Notes under the pieces: model-generated
Database searches by the model: none
Told to the model about the DNA's origin: nothing
The model's input: only the letters and a program-made list of their open reading frames with translations
Source of the DNA: Vallitaleaceae bacterium 9-2
GTDB taxonomy: Bacteria; Bacillota; Clostridia; Lachnospirales; Vallitaleaceae
NCBI GenBank assembly: GCA_038396585.1
Contig: CP121691.1
Span: 3,286,001 to 3,350,000, forward strand
Length of the DNA stretch: 64,000 nt
Direction: 5' to 3'
Position numbers and translations under genes: made by a program
Shown: one piece after another, positions 25,963-35,637 of the stretch
Layout: the number at the start of each line of letters is the position of its first letter
Position numbering within the stretch: position 1 is the stretch's first letter

Positions 25963-26778
25963 TTAAAATTCGGTACTATAATCAATCTCAATTTCTTCAT
26001 AAGGTTGCTCATTTGGTGCTCTAAAGTTCAGTTCCTCATAAGAACACATTCTTTGGTCGAGCGCTTTTTGTCGAAGTGTACGATAAAGTTCTGCATGGGT
26101 CGCATTATAGTATGGATTGACGAAGAATATACCAAGGAAACATGGTAACATCCCTAAAAGATACCAGCCAATAAAGGATAGATCCAGTACAAACATATTC
26201 CACTTTTCTCCATCTGTCATCTTGTTGCTAAGATCAATTGCTCGCTTAGAACCAATCTCCGGATTATCTGCTAATATATAAGGAACCATCGCATATGCAT
26301 AGCCTTTTACAATCCCTGGGATAATAAATAAAAGCGTCCATCCGATAAGATATAGATTTTGTCGAATCATTGACTTGACAATGGACAAGTAGTGATTGCC
26401 TGTAAAGCTATATCCTATGATGCCAAAAGCAACGTCTTCTCCACTTTCAGATGCCACTGACGCTTCTAAGAAATATTTGCGAATACCTACCATTAAGGGA
26501 TTACTTAGAAAAAATCCAAATGTCATGGCAATAACAAAAATAAACATAAAAATCGCCAAGAAAATCATTAAAAAACGAATCCAATATCCCCAATCAACAT
26601 AGGCGCTGCCATAACTTCCTGAATCATCGTTAAAGGAGAAATTAAATCCGCCTCCACCGCCGCCTCCACTAGTTCCACCTCCAAAAAAAGTTAAAAGCAA
26701 GCTGATTCCAAAAGCTTTCCAATACGTCCCTGAAAGCGCTTTTTTTGCACGTTCTTTTAATTCACTTCGACTCCACAT
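25963..26778 (-). CDS. DUF975-family integral membrane protein
   Basis: The start is the ATG at 26778 behind GGAGGAAA (271 aa). It begins WSRSELKERAKKALSGTYWK, the conserved N-terminus of DUF975 proteins, and has four to six membrane helices. The loop after helix 1 is a glycine tract (GGGTSGGGGGGGFNFSF, about 33-49), commonly seen in this family. The function is unknown. A LADNPEIGSKRAIDLSNKMT segment (about 173-192) is the family's second conserved block. It stands alone between the MATE gene and the tandem sugar-binding protein. Confidence 0.82.
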   Translation of the reverse strand: MWSRSELKERAKKALSGTYWKAFGISLLLTFFGGGTSGGGGGGGFNFSFNDDSGSYGSAYVDWGYWIRFLMIFLAIFMFIFVIAMTFGFFLSNPLMVGIRKYFLEASVASESGEDVAFGIIGYSFTGNHYLSIVKSMIRQNLYLIGWTLLFIIPGIVKGYAYAMVPYILADNPEIGSKRAIDLSNKMTDGEKWNMFVLDLSFIGWYLLGMLPCFLGIFFVNPYYNATHAELYRTLRQKALDQRMCSYEELNFRAPNEQPYEEIEIDYSTEF

Positions 26779-26900
26779 ATTTTTTCCTCCATTCTTTGTC
26801 AATCTTTTGTCATCCTTAACCCTCAGATACATTATATACGACCATATGATTTTATCAAGTTTTTTGTTACATACACCTTTTTTTTATGTCTAAACTGTCA

Positions 26901-28751
26901 TCATTTGCTTGCGTTGGGCAAATATATTTTTTCTATAGGAATCTGTGTACGCCCCATAAAATACTCTAATAGCATAACAATTTGGTCTTTATACAAGGCT
27001 TCTGGATAAACTTGGTAATCAAGAGCCGAATCATTATTTGCACTTCCTGAATCGTTATTACTAATGACAACCATATCTTGACTAAGGTCTAATTCTTTCA
27101 TGACCTCTTTAAGCGGATTAATATAATAATCTTGATGGAGATAAATCACATTAATATCATTCGAGTATTTTACAAAGCTCTGTTTCATCTTTTCTTTTAG
27201 TTGAAGGGTCTGCTTGGGCAGCTCTTCTTGCTGATAATGCCCTTGGTAGCCTTGGATACTATCAATAATGTTAATGCGTGAATATCCACTAATCTGTTGC
27301 CTAAAACTGCTGGATTTTTCAAGACTCAAGCGTGTATTAAGATCACCTGTAACTTCTAAGACCCCAATATCATAATGAATATTATACACATTATTAATCA
27401 GATAGTTACTTAAGCGAATACCTTGGTCAATATAGTCCGGTCCGATATAAATGACATTGCTGTCTTCATACTCCAGTGGATTTCCAAGGCATACAACATA
27501 GGTTTCCTTCGCCTTGGCGCGTTTGATATACTCTTCCCACCCCGAACTATTTTCAGGACTAAAAAAAATAATGTCAACCTCTTGCTGTAGCAATTCATCA
27601 AAATACACTTTCTGTAATTGGTCCTTCTCTCCTGCAGATACATCTTCCTCCATATTATAATATATGAAACCAATGTCTTCTTCTGCTTGTGTTCCCTTGA
27701 CAACTCCATTATCAATAATAACACTTAGGTTTTCTTCGTTGTATAGGTGTGTCTCAATATAGCCTACTTCTAAACTTTGCCGTTGTTTGACCTCTCTAAA
27801 ATACGTCATTTTATTGTTCTTGGTCACAGGAAAGCTTTTCATAACAATACGCTTTGGAATACGTAGATTCGTTTGATCGCTTTCTAGTATTTCCAGAGCA
27901 TAATCTATGGCCTCTTTTCCTCCAACTGGTGTATAAATGATGGTGTCCAATTCTTTGATATCTAGATATGTCAAATACTTGTCTTCCATAAATTTGCTAA
28001 CTGTGATAATCGGAACATTACGGTCATATTTTTTTAGCACATTTCCTGCTCCAATGGCTAGTGCATTACTTTGCGCAAAGACAACATCAAATTCTTGATT
28101 CGATCTCATAAAAAGGTCAAACTCTTTTTCTGCTTCTGTACGTAGCCATCCACAATATATGTTCTCTGTAATATTCATGTCCGATTCTCGGTTAACTTGA
28201 TCTGAAAAGCCTTTAGATATTTCTGTCACCATAGGATCTTCAATGGGACCATTTAATGTAACCACATTAAGGGTCTTATTCGATGCAAATGCCTTAAGCC
28301 GCTCAGCCCCCATCTGCCCCACACTATTATAATCCGGACCGATAAAAAGCGTATAATCATTAAAGCCAATATCTTTATCTAGTACAATAACAGGAATATT
28401 TTTTTCCACTTCATCAATGACAGGTCCTAATACGTTGGCATCATTTACCGTAATAATCAATAAGTCGATACCATATTCCAGCAATTTATCAATATCATTA
28501 ATTTGCTTATAACTGCTTGAACCGGCGTTGGTAAAAATCATTTTAATCTGGTCATATCCTTTTGCATAAGCATCCAATTCTTCATGAATAACAATCTGCC
28601 ATTCATCTGTAAGATTAGGATGACTCATTCCAATTAAAAACTGAACTTCTTGATAATCGGAGGTCTTTTGTTCATCTATAAAACTGATGATATATATGCT
28701 ACTAACAACCACCACTATAAACACAATCATAAAGCCTAGTTTTTGCTTCAT
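26901..28751 (-). CDS. Membrane-anchored protein with two tandem sugar-binding (LacI/RbsB-type) domains
   Basis: A 616-residue protein. One N-terminal hydrophobic segment (residues 6-25) has no lipobox cysteine, so it is probably an uncleaved anchor. Residues 37-320 form a periplasmic-binding-protein type 1 domain (VQFLIGMSHPNLTDEWQIVI, then DLLIITVNDANVLGPVIDEV, and IGPDYNSVGQMGAERL). Residues about 340-616 repeat the same fold, with IGPDYIDQGIRLSNYLIN echoing the first copy. The domains have diverged but keep the hinge order. It is the last gene of a unit with a response regulator, a YesM kinase and another sugar-binding lipoprotein, abutting the regulator stop. A role as a receptor that tunes the kinase is inferred. 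Confidence 0.75.
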   Translation of the reverse strand: MKQKLGFMIVFIVVVVSSIYIISFIDEQKTSDYQEVQFLIGMSHPNLTDEWQIVIHEELDAYAKGYDQIKMIFTNAGSSSYKQINDIDKLLEYGIDLLIITVNDANVLGPVIDEVEKNIPVIVLDKDIGFNDYTLFIGPDYNSVGQMGAERLKAFASNKTLNVVTLNGPIEDPMVTEISKGFSDQVNRESDMNITENIYCGWLRTEAEKEFDLFMRSNQEFDVVFAQSNALAIGAGNVLKKYDRNVPIITVSKFMEDKYLTYLDIKELDTIIYTPVGGKEAIDYALEILESDQTNLRIPKRIVMKSFPVTKNNKMTYFREVKQRQSLEVGYIETHLYNEENLSVIIDNGVVKGTQAEEDIGFIYYNMEEDVSAGEKDQLQKVYFDELLQQEVDIIFFSPENSSGWEEYIKRAKAKETYVVCLGNPLEYEDSNVIYIGPDYIDQGIRLSNYLINNVYNIHYDIGVLEVTGDLNTRLSLEKSSSFRQQISGYSRINIIDSIQGYQGHYQQEELPKQTLQLKEKMKQSFVKYSNDINVIYLHQDYYINPLKEVMKELDLSQDMVVISNNDSGSANNDSALDYQVYPEALYKDQIVMLLEYFMGRTQIPIEKIYLPNASK

Positions 28752-29945
28752 TTAACTTCGTTCCTTTCGATACTTCACAGGAGACATACCTGTAGCTTTT
28801 TTAAATGCAGCACTAAAATAATGTTGTGTAGAATAACCTACACGTTCTGATACCTCATAAATTCGCAGTTTAGGATCATCCATCAATCGCATTGCCTTTT
28901 CAATACGTATCTGTGTGAGCAGTTCTGTAAAAGAATATCCAATCTCTTGTTTGATAAGCTTACTTAGGTACGATGCGCTAACACGTAAGTGCTTTGCCAC
29001 ATCTGTCAAGGACAATTCCGGTTGAAAAAAATGTAACTCTATGTAGTTTCTCGCCATGGACACAATGGGCAATATCTCTCCTTTTTTTCTGATCTCTTGC
29101 GTACTCTCATAATATATAGGTGTAAATTGACGATATTGGGTTGGCGCTTTTATTTGCATCAAAACAATTTGCTGATCTAGATACTGCTTGATATTTGCAA
29201 CTAGCTGTTGTTCTTTATCAAAGCCAATATCTTCTACATCCACAAAACACAGGATAATATCTTTTTCCGTTTTAACGGTAATCTTATGATTCAAATCTAC
29301 CAGCACTTCATTAATGATATTTAACTGGGCAAACGTTAAAAGTTCTTTATCCAAAATGAATTCCTGCTCACTTTTAATCGGCAAAATATAGATAATAAGC
29401 AAAGTCTTATAGGTTGACATATCAATATTTAACGCCATAAGGTTTTGTTGAATCTCATAATCATTGAGTCCACCATCAATCCATTGTTTAAAAAATTGTG
29501 TGTGCATATGGTCATGATCAGCAATCATTTGGGTTTTTGCCCACTTCACAAAATTATTTTCTTTGATTTTTGTGTCTAAGCTTTCAATCCCCTTCTTAAC
29601 AACAGACATTAGCTCTTTACGGTTAACGGGTTTTAAAATGTAGTCATAGACATCTAACTTGATTGCTTCTTTGGCATATTCAAACTCATCATATCCAGAA
29701 ACAATAAAGATCATACACTCCGGGTTCGTCTCCTTTAATTGACGAATCAGTTCTAACCCTGTTAAATTGGGCATATTAATATCCACCAGCATCAGGTCTG
29801 GTTGAAGCTCTTTTGCTTTATGAAAAGCATCTTCACCATCCACCGCCTCACCGATAACCTCAACATCAATCTCATGCCAAGGAAGCCTTGATAATCCACG
29901 TCGTATTTTAGGTTCATCATCTGCAATAATTAATCGATACATCAT
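28752..29945 (-). CDS. YesN-type response regulator with AraC output
   Basis: A 397-residue protein with an N-terminal receiver domain (acidic DDE at 9-11, phosphorylation site Asp55 in LVDINMP, lysine in YILKPVN) and a C-terminal AraC DNA-binding domain (about 295-395; LSLTDVAKHLRVSASYLSKL and YEVSERVGYSTQHYFSAAF). The partner kinase gene lies 16 bp upstream. The most likely targets are the ABC transporter and the sensor genes around it. Start ATG at 29945, or the next codon ATG at 29942, behind GGGAGGA. Confidence 0.92.
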   Translation of the reverse strand: MMYRLIIADDEPKIRRGLSRLPWHEIDVEVIGEAVDGEDAFHKAKELQPDLMLVDINMPNLTGLELIRQLKETNPECMIFIVSGYDEFEYAKEAIKLDVYDYILKPVNRKELMSVVKKGIESLDTKIKENNFVKWAKTQMIADHDHMHTQFFKQWIDGGLNDYEIQQNLMALNIDMSTYKTLLIIYILPIKSEQEFILDKELLTFAQLNIINEVLVDLNHKITVKTEKDIILCFVDVEDIGFDKEQQLVANIKQYLDQQIVLMQIKAPTQYRQFTPIYYESTQEIRKKGEILPIVSMARNYIELHFFQPELSLTDVAKHLRVSASYLSKLIKQEIGYSFTELLTQIRIEKAMRLMDDPKLRIYEVSERVGYSTQHYFSAAFKKATGMSPVKYRKERS

Positions 29946-29961
29946 ATCCTCCCATAAAACA

Positions 29962-31701
29962 TTAATATTGAATTGGATGCTTAATCGTTACGGTTGTTCC
30001 TTCATCTAATGCACTGTCAATACTTAAGCCATACTCCATGCCAAAGTTCAACTTAATACGTTCATTGACATTAAATAGTCCAATGCCATAGCTATCATCT
30101 TTTTCCAGTATCCCCTCAAAAATTTGATTCATATGTTGCACTTGCTCTGGCGCCATACCACCGCCTGTATCGGCAACAACAATATAAAGGTCTTTATTGT
30201 CTGTATATATATGGATACGGATATGTCCAGATTCCTTTCTTCCTTTGATTCCATGATAAATTGCATTTTCAACGAGAGGTTGAATAATTAATTTAATGAC
30301 CTTATAGTTTTTCAAGTTATCTTCACAGATAATCTCATAGTCAAACTGTTCTTCATAGCGCACTTTTTGAATGGTCAAATAACTGTTAACATGCTTCACT
30401 TCATTTTCTAGACTAATGATTTCATTACCTTTACTTAAACTAATACGAAACAAGTTCGTTAATGATTCAACCACCTCTACGATATCATCCGCTTCATATT
30501 CCATGGCCATCCAGTTAATTGTATCTAATGTATTGTATAAAAAATGAGGTTTGATTTGTGCTTGAAAGGCTTTAAGTTCTGCTTCCCTTTTTGCTTTTTG
30601 CTCTGAATATACAAGTGAGAGTAGGTTTTTGATAGCTTCAATCATCTTATTAAAGCTATGTCCCAATTGACTGATTTCATCATTATATATGCTGTCATAA
30701 TGTACTTCAAGTTTGCCTTGTTCCGCTTCTGCCATAAGATTTTTAAGTTTGCTAATGGGACGCGTCAACGTCTTGGTCAAATAAATGGATAAGACAATTC
30801 CAAAAAGAAAAATCAAAACGGCATAAGTGACAAAGGAAGTAATAACTTCCAAGATAATACTTAACGTTTCATCTTTTGGAAGCACCCCGACAATATTCCA
30901 ATCAGAAATTCCTGTCTCTTGAGCTATAATTTGATAGCTTTCTCCATTAATCTGAACGTCTTTTTCATCGCCAATCATTGTCGGATGAATGCGATATACA
31001 ATAGGATTAACCGGAGCATAAACTACTTCACCCTTTCGGTTACTGATATAGAGAAAGCCTGACTTGCCAAGTTCTGCACTATTAATCACTGACTCCATAT
31101 AATCTAATTTCATATCAAAAAGCACAATGCCTGTAACATCTCCCTGATCATTGATGAGCGCTTTGGTCATGGATAAAATATTGTCTGCTTTATACGAATC
31201 ATAAAACGAAGTGATGTTACGACCAATCTGTTGACTAAATAGATGTATCGTCTCCGGCTGTGCTACTGTTTGTATATACCATGTCTCCATATTGAGCGGA
31301 CTTTCTTCAAGGCGCTTCATGGTGTTACTTAGCATTTCTCCTTGAGTGTCTACAACCAAAATACCGGCAATGTTTTTATCGGTTGTTGTATAACGCTCAA
31401 GCGTCTCTAGTATCGCCTCTTCATCCATCTGTTCTTGACCAAACGCCTTAATTGTAGGTTCTTCAACAAACAGGTCCATCTTTTTGCTAATCTCCTGAAT
31501 ATAATTTTCAATACGTAAGTTAACTTGATCGGCTAATTCAAGCGTCTGCTCATTATTCATACTGGTCAGTGAACGATTTAAGACATTCATATTAAGATAG
31601 CTAAGGACAACCACCGCTATCGCCAATATCAAAAGAATATTCATCATCATTTTGCTTTGTATGCTTTTGTTAATATAATACTCTTTTATCTTTTGAATCA
31701 T
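29962..31701 (-). CDS. YesM/LytS-type sensor histidine kinase
   Basis: A 579-residue protein: membrane helix at about 19-41, an extracellular sensor of dCACHE type (about 42-275), a second helix (about 280-305), HAMP (about 308-360), a His_kinase domain with phospho-accepting histidine near residue 386 in QAQIKPHFLYNTLD, and a HATPase domain with LVENAIYHGIKG and DTGGGM. It phosphorylates the neighbouring AraC-type regulator. The sugar-binding lipoprotein encoded 10 bp upstream is likely to be its ligand-recognition subunit, as in the XylFII-LytS-YesN system of solventogenic clostridia. Confidence 0.92.
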   Translation of the reverse strand: MIQKIKEYYINKSIQSKMMMNILLILAIAVVVLSYLNMNVLNRSLTSMNNEQTLELADQVNLRIENYIQEISKKMDLFVEEPTIKAFGQEQMDEEAILETLERYTTTDKNIAGILVVDTQGEMLSNTMKRLEESPLNMETWYIQTVAQPETIHLFSQQIGRNITSFYDSYKADNILSMTKALINDQGDVTGIVLFDMKLDYMESVINSAELGKSGFLYISNRKGEVVYAPVNPIVYRIHPTMIGDEKDVQINGESYQIIAQETGISDWNIVGVLPKDETLSIILEVITSFVTYAVLIFLFGIVLSIYLTKTLTRPISKLKNLMAEAEQGKLEVHYDSIYNDEISQLGHSFNKMIEAIKNLLSLVYSEQKAKREAELKAFQAQIKPHFLYNTLDTINWMAMEYEADDIVEVVESLTNLFRISLSKGNEIISLENEVKHVNSYLTIQKVRYEEQFDYEIICEDNLKNYKVIKLIIQPLVENAIYHGIKGRKESGHIRIHIYTDNKDLYIVVADTGGGMAPEQVQHMNQIFEGILEKDDSYGIGLFNVNERIKLNFGMEYGLSIDSALDEGTTVTIKHPIQY

Positions 31702-31711
31702 CTTATCACCA

Positions 31712-32731
31712 TCATTCTACTCCGGTTACTTCTTGATAGTTATCCTTTGTAATGATCTCTGCATTAAAAAGTTGTCGCTGGGGCATCGGCTCAGAATATA
31801 GAATATATTCCATTAAAATTTCCGCTGATTTTTTTCCTATTTTTTTGGGTGAATAATAGCTCGACGCTTTAAGCGCAGAATATTCACGGTTAAACTCATC
31901 TAGTGCTAATGTCCCGCCGATACTGATAATGCTTGCATTTTGATCCAGTCCTAATTGTTCCAAGCTCCTAACAACTCCAATAGCGCCTTCATCATTGCCT
32001 GTCATTACCAACCATGTTGTAATTTCTTTTTCTTGTGTGAACATATCCATCGCTACATTAAACGCATTTTCCGTCTCTCCATTATAATTGATACGAAAAA
32101 TCCGATTCACATCAAATCCTGGAATCATCTCGACAAACCGCTCATACTGTCCATTTGCGCGCTCTTTCATATTTATTTGTTGATTATTTTCAAGAATTAA
32201 AACACCGACATCTTCCTTTATCATCAGGCCATTTTTAATCGCATAATTGGCCATCCAGTCTCCGGTCATATCCCCTAATGCATAGTCATCTACACCAACA
32301 AAAGGCGTAAGTAACCTGCCACTCTGAGCAACAATAGGATCATTGGTAGCTACAACGGGTATTTTTTCTTCCCGTAGGATATCGACGGTCATCTGACTAA
32401 GGTTTTGATCTGGAATACATATAATAACACCATCTACCTCTTCGTCAATCATACTCGTTAATGCTTGCTCATAAAGCTCCGGATCCATCTTTACATCAAT
32501 GTAAATAAACTCTTTTGCTCCTAGTCGGCTAGCTTCTTCTTCTGCACTCAGTCCCTCATGGATAAACCATCCTTTTGAACCATCTTTATATATTCCGGCA
32601 ATAGTAATACGGTCTTTTGGCGCAATATTGTGCTCGGATTGTTCTTGCTGTTCATCGGCTCCTTTTGGAGTACAACCAACAAGCAGCAATATACATAATA
32701 TAATGACAATTTTCCCAATTCGCATGTTCAT
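31712..32731 (-). CDS. Sugar-binding lipoprotein (AraF/RbsB type), probable sensor subunit
   Basis: A 339-residue protein with a lipoprotein signal ending LLLVGC (Cys20) and a type 1 periplasmic-binding fold (about 40-335; ITIAGIYKDGSKGWFIHEGL, VDGVIICIPDQNLSQMTV, and IISIGGTLALDEFNR). It resembles the L-arabinose-binding group. It belongs to the kinase unit rather than the transporter: a terminator-like hairpin (32754-32788) separates it from the ABC permease, and the kinase follows 10 bp later. Extra binding proteins in such positions present sugar to the kinase. The start may be the second ATG at 32725, which has better spacing from the GGGGGG purine run. Confidence 0.82.
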   Translation of the reverse strand: MNMRIGKIVIILCILLLVGCTPKGADEQQEQSEHNIAPKDRITIAGIYKDGSKGWFIHEGLSAEEEASRLGAKEFIYIDVKMDPELYEQALTSMIDEEVDGVIICIPDQNLSQMTVDILREEKIPVVATNDPIVAQSGRLLTPFVGVDDYALGDMTGDWMANYAIKNGLMIKEDVGVLILENNQQINMKERANGQYERFVEMIPGFDVNRIFRINYNGETENAFNVAMDMFTQEKEITTWLVMTGNDEGAIGVVRSLEQLGLDQNASIISIGGTLALDEFNREYSALKASSYYSPKKIGKKSAEILMEYILYSEPMPQRQLFNAEIITKDNYQEVTGVE

Positions 32732-32753
32732 ATCCCCCCAATGCTCACTAGCA

Positions 32754-32788
32754 AAAAGCAGTCGCTTTAGAATTAAGTGACTGCTTTT
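32754..32788 (-). terminator. Hairpin terminator after the ABC permease
   Basis: AAAAGCAGTCGCTT and AAGTGACTGCTTTT form a 14-bp stem with one wobble pair and a 7-base loop; the minus-strand side ends in TTTTTGC. It lies 48 bp beyond the permease stop and 22 bp before the next start, so it probably limits read-through into the sensor genes. Confidence 0.75.
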
Positions 32789-32835
32789 ATTATAACAAAG
32801 AATATACTTTTTGCGTATGTATTTAACGATTTTCT

Positions 32836-34011
32836 TTAGTTCTTTGATTTTGTATATATATCAAAGAGTACTGCAAGAACAAGGACTAATCCTTTAATCG
32901 CTTGTTGCCAATCAATTCCAAGCCCCACTAATGACATTCCGTTATTCATTACACCCATAACCAAGCCACCAATGATTGCTCCGATAATTGTTCCAACACC
33001 ACCACTTGCAGATGCTCCACCAATAAAACAGGATGCGATGGCATCAAGTTCAAAACTTTGTCCGGCTTTTGGCGTCGCTGCATTTAATCTGGCTGCAAAG
33101 ACAAGACCGGATAAAGCAGATAAGAATCCCATGTTAGTATAGACCAAGAACATGGTACGGTCGGTTTTAACTCCAGATAATGCTGCTGCTTTTTCATTCC
33201 CACCTAGCGCATAGACATGGCGTCCAAAAATGGTCTTTGATGTGATAAACGTATACACCACAATTAAGAGAAGTAACAAAATGAAAATATTAGGAATACC
33301 TCGATAACTTGCCATTACAAAAGTGAATGCATTGAGTGCTGCAACCAATAAAATCATCTGTCCCATGAAGAAACTAAATGGAAGCACTTCAAGTCCATAA
33401 GCCTTATTGCTGTTGCGCTCTTTGAACATTAGATAGACTATAATGGCTGATAGAACAACGCCGATAATGATGGTCAAAAAATATCCGCCGGTTGCTGCAT
33501 AAAACGGATCCGGAATAAATCCCGAACTAATGACTGTGAATTTTTCTGGGAATGGTGCAAGGCTTCGTCCCCCAAGTACAACCATGGCAAGTCCTCTAAA
33601 CATCAACATTCCGCCAAGGGTTACGATGAAGGCCGGCACTTTAAAGAAAGCAATAACACTTCCTTGCAACGCTCCAATAAGCGCTCCCAGCAACAAGCTT
33701 AAAATAGTAACAACGACAAAGTTCATTTCATAGGTAATCATTAGTGTCGCTGCAACCGCTCCAACAAAAGCAACAACTGAGCCGACCGATAAGTCGATAT
33801 TGCCTGTTAAGATAACGAGCAGCATCCCTGTAGCCAATATAAGAATATAACTATTTTGCAAGATTAGATTCGTGATATTTAATGGCTGCAATAAAATCCC
33901 GTTAGTTAATATTGCAAAGAAAATCATAATCGATACCAATGCGATAATCATCCCATATTGACGCATATTTGCTTTCAATAGTTTTTTTATAGCTCCTGAT
34001 TTTTCACTCAT
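32836..34011 (-). CDS. gguB: Monosaccharide ABC transporter permease (GguB/MmsB type)
   Basis: A 391-residue hydrophobic protein with about ten helices, including [20 protein letters not shown] (about 62-81), the signature of BPD_transp_2 sugar permeases, and [19 protein letters not shown] (about 330-348). The length of about 390 fits the GguB/MmsB multiple-monosaccharide branch better than RbsC (about 320). It overlaps the ATPase gene by 4 bp (ATGA). With the ChvE-like binding protein and the ATPase it should import galactose, arabinose, xylose or related sugars. Confidence 0.88.
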   Translation of the reverse strand: MSEKSGAIKKLLKANMRQYGMIIALVSIMIFFAILTNGILLQPLNITNLILQNSYILILATGMLLVILTGNIDLSVGSVVAFVGAVAATLMITYEMNFVVVTILSLLLGALIGALQGSVIAFFKVPAFIVTLGGMLMFRGLAMVVLGGRSLAPFPEKFTVISSGFIPDPFYAATGGYFLTIIIGVVLSAIIVYLMFKERNSNKAYGLEVLPFSFFMGQMILLVAALNAFTFVMASYRGIPNIFILLLLLIVVYTFITSKTIFGRHVYALGGNEKAAALSGVKTDRTMFLVYTNMGFLSALSGLVFAARLNAATPKAGQSFELDAIASCFIGGASASGGVGTIIGAIIGGLVMGVMNNGMSLVGLGIDWQQAIKGLVLVLAVLFDIYTKSKN

Positions 34012-35552
34012 GCCTTTGCCTCCTGTTTATTTATTACATGCTTCATGATTTTTTCCTGGGTTGCTTCGCCTTTCATCAGCTCTCCGGTGAGTTTACCTTC
34101 ACTCATAACATATATCCGGTCACAAATCCCTAAAATCTCAGGCATTTCAGATGAAATGACAATAACACTTTTTCCTTCATCAACCAGTTGATTAATAATG
34201 GTATAAATCTCATACTTGGCTCCAACATCAATACCACGGGTAGGTTCATCTAAAATCAAAATATCTGGTTTGGTATTGATCCATTTACTTAAGACAACTT
34301 TTTGTTGATTGCCGCCTGAAAGGTTTTTTGTTTTTTGTGTTATTCCTGATGACTTGATGTTCATCTTCTTGCGATATTCTTCACCGACAAGAATTTCTTG
34401 CTGTTTATTCACAACGTTGTGTTTAGATATTGCCTTTAAGTTAGCTAATGAAATATTTGTTTTTAAATCTTCATCGAGGATGAGACCATAGTTTTTACGG
34501 TCTTCTGTCACGTAAGCAAATCCTGCACCAATAGCATCACTCACCGAGTGCAACTCCATCTCTTTGCCGTCTTTAATAAGTGTTCCTGAGATGTTTTTTC
34601 CGTATGATTTACCAAAAATACTCATCGCAAGCTCTGTTCGTCCGGCACCCATTAATCCTGCAAGACCTAAAATCTCGCCACGTTTTAAATAAAAATCAAT
34701 GTTCTTAATAACTTGTCGATCTTCATGTTCCGGATGATAGACGCTCCAATTTTTAACTTCTAATATTTTCTCACCTACATGGCTTTCATGTATTGGAAAT
34801 CGATTGGTAAGTTCACGCCCAACCATTCCTTTAATAATTCTATCTTCTGAGATACCTTCTTGCTCTACCGAGATAGTCTCAATGGTTTGACCATCACGTA
34901 AAATTGTTACGCTATCGGCTATTTTTTCAACTTCATTTAATTTATGTGAGATTAAGATGGATGTAATTCCATGTTCTTTCAACTCTAATATTAATTCTAA
35001 TAAGTTTTCACTGTCGTTTTCATTCAAAGCTGCTGTAGGCTCATCAAGAATAAGCAATTCGACACGCTTTGATAATGCCTTTGCGATTTCTACAAGCTGC
35101 TGCTTTCCTACACCTATTTGATTAATCACTGTTTTGGGCGATTCTTTTAACTTAACCCGCTTTAAAAGCTCTGTTGTTTTTGACGTCGTTTCTTTCCAGT
35201 TAATAATACCTTTACTCGCTTGCTCATTGCCTAAAAAAATATTTTCTGCAATCGATAGATAAGGTATCAACGCTAACTCTTGATGAATAATAACGATACC
35301 TTTTTTTTCGCTTTCTTTTATATCTCTAAACTGACACACTTCACCATGGTAAACAATGTCTCCTTCATAAGTTCCATATTGATGGACACCGCTTAACACC
35401 TTCATTAATGTTGATTTTCCGGCACCATTTTCTCCAACGAGAGCGTGTATTTCACCTTTTTTCACTGAAAAATTAACATCATCAAGGGCTTTGACACCAG
35501 GGAAGGTTTTTGTAATGTGCTTCATTTCTAAAATATGGTCTGACATATTCAT
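34008..35552 (-). CDS. gguA: Monosaccharide ABC transporter ATP-binding protein (GguA/MmsA type)
   Basis: A 514-residue tandem ABC ATPase. The first domain has Walker [10 protein letters not shown] (about 39), a [14 protein letters not shown] signature-like segment (about 147) and Walker [12 protein letters not shown]. The second has a degenerate Walker A (GLMGAGRTE), the signature LSGGNQQKV (about 408) and [12 protein letters not shown]. This asymmetry is normal for RbsA/XylG/GguA proteins. It energises the permease encoded next to it. The gene starts 85 bp after the binding-protein gene, with a stable hairpin between. Confidence 0.92.
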   Translation of the reverse strand: MNMSDHILEMKHITKTFPGVKALDDVNFSVKKGEIHALVGENGAGKSTLMKVLSGVHQYGTYEGDIVYHGEVCQFRDIKESEKKGIVIIHQELALIPYLSIAENIFLGNEQASKGIINWKETTSKTTELLKRVKLKESPKTVINQIGVGKQQLVEIAKALSKRVELLILDEPTAALNENDSENLLELILELKEHGITSILISHKLNEVEKIADSVTILRDGQTIETISVEQEGISEDRIIKGMVGRELTNRFPIHESHVGEKILEVKNWSVYHPEHEDRQVIKNIDFYLKRGEILGLAGLMGAGRTELAMSIFGKSYGKNISGTLIKDGKEMELHSVSDAIGAGFAYVTEDRKNYGLILDEDLKTNISLANLKAISKHNVVNKQQEILVGEEYRKKMNIKSSGITQKTKNLSGGNQQKVVLSKWINTKPDILILDEPTRGIDVGAKYEIYTIINQLVDEGKSVIVISSEMPEILGICDRIYVMSEGKLTGELMKGEATQEKIMKHVINKQEAKA

Positions 35553-35593
35553 GCTCCTTCACTTGGGAAATTCCCGTTTATTATGTTGATGAT

Positions 35594-35619
35594 ATAAGGG
35601 TAGCTTGCGCCACCCTTAT
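35594..35619 (-). promoter_or_regulatory. Intercistronic hairpin after the binding-protein gene
   Basis: On the minus strand ATAAGGGTGGC and GCTACCCTTAT form an 11-bp stem capped by a GCAA tetraloop, with no T-run. Such hairpins protect the upstream message from 3' decay or act as partial terminators, so the binding protein is made in excess over the membrane subunits. Confidence 0.65.
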
Positions 35620-35637
35620 TTAGTGTTATTGTTCAAT

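Noticed and set aside
26640-26690. Repetitive GGC-rich tract
   Set aside because: It encodes the glycine loop usual in DUF975 proteins and is not a tandem repeat array of interest.
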